Assembly: GCF_022605725.1 (NCBI RefSeq)
Contig: NC_065547.1
Location: 23,229,167-23,293,166 of the forward strand
From: Anthonomus grandis grandis
Taxonomy: Eukaryota > Arthropoda > Insecta > Coleoptera > Curculionidae
DNA: 64,000 bases
Direction: 5' to 3'
Position 1 is the stretch's first letter; every line of letters starts with the position of its first letter. This document shows, piece by piece, positions 63,797-64,000 of this stretch. Below the pieces are notes generated by a model, which worked only from the letters and a program-made list of their open reading frames with translations, had not been told where the DNA came from and made no database searches. The position numbers and the translations under genes are program-made.

Positions 63797-64000
63797 AAAC
63801 TGATATTTTCATGTTTTTGTTTTTTATCTGAAAAAATTAAGATAAACACAGATTTTTCTAATTTTCTCGAAAACGAATCGACCGAGCAATTTAAAAAATC
63901 AAAAGTCAAAATAAAAGACCTCGAATGACCTTTTAAACAAGCTATTACTCGATACCCCTTGCCATTTAAAATTTTTAAGGGGATGACCCTGGGGGGCAGA

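Larger units (their letters stand above)
59976..64000. mobile_element. Mariner-type element with long TIRs, right end outside the window
   Basis: The left end CAGGGTGTTCATTTGAAAAC at 59976 is preceded by TA. The left TIR (59976-60172, then 62676-62775 after the nested insertion) matches, inverted, the last 160 bp of the window: GGGGTATCGAGTAA, GCTTGTTTAAAAGGTC, GGTCGATTCGTTTTCGAGAA. The window's last bases correspond to left position 60107, so about 130 bp of the right end should lie beyond base 64000. Confidence 0.8.

Overview
The window reads as AT-rich chromosomal DNA from an insect, probably a beetle, although the order is not proven by the sequence. Evidence for an insect is short 59-62 bp introns with GTAAGT/TTTTAG-type splice sites, one intact spliced animal gene, and a dense, nested load of arthropod-type transposons: piggyBac, several Tc1/mariner groups, jockey/CR1, RTE and RNase H-bearing LINEs, Ty3/gypsy and copia. 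Nothing bacterial or viral in the strict sense is present. Host genes: the main one is an endoplasmic reticulum metallopeptidase 1 (ERMP1/Felix-ina-type, peptidase family M28) on the minus strand. I could rebuild nine coding exons between 34402 and 14793 with consistent phases (2661 nt, 886 residues, no internal stop). Its introns hold most of the central repeats. A second host gene is represented on the plus strand by two consecutive similar terminal exons (7321-7503 and 7669-7878), each with its own stop and two hydrophobic helices. They look like duplicated alternative last exons of an unidentified membrane protein whose 5' part was not found. Layout: 1-2300 broken piggyBac-like element; 3455-3700 mariner scrap; 4400-5862 decayed uncharacterised multicopy family; 8220-10215 LINE remnants, one split by a foldback MITE; 10400-13462 DDE-like element with 37-bp terminal inverted repeats (TIRs); 14793-34402 ERMP1 with intronic elements (15802-18300 a second DDE-like element nested in a LINE, 23413-26292 a Sailor-like transposon region with tandem hairpins, 28232-30210 a mariner with 295-bp TIRs, 31370-31900 an RTE scrap); 34918-37132 mariner-type element; 37645-43648 a complete, apparently young Ty3/gypsy element; 44530-49390 RTE, Tc1 and RNase H LINE remnants; 51300-53945 jockey-like LINE; 54690-57560 copia and LINE scraps in very AT-rich DNA; 59560 to the end a mariner scrap, then a long-TIR mariner-type element running off the right edge with a second Sailor-like transposon nested in it. 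Most notable pattern: the two Sailor-like transposons (DD81-82E spacing) are clearly diverged, yet both carry the first helix-turn-helix plus linker of the transposase in antisense orientation downstream of the catalytic gene. The linker is duplicated as an inverted repeat around the gene. This could be a heritable split-gene or foldback architecture, or a repeated rearrangement artefact; it is the best candidate here for something undescribed.
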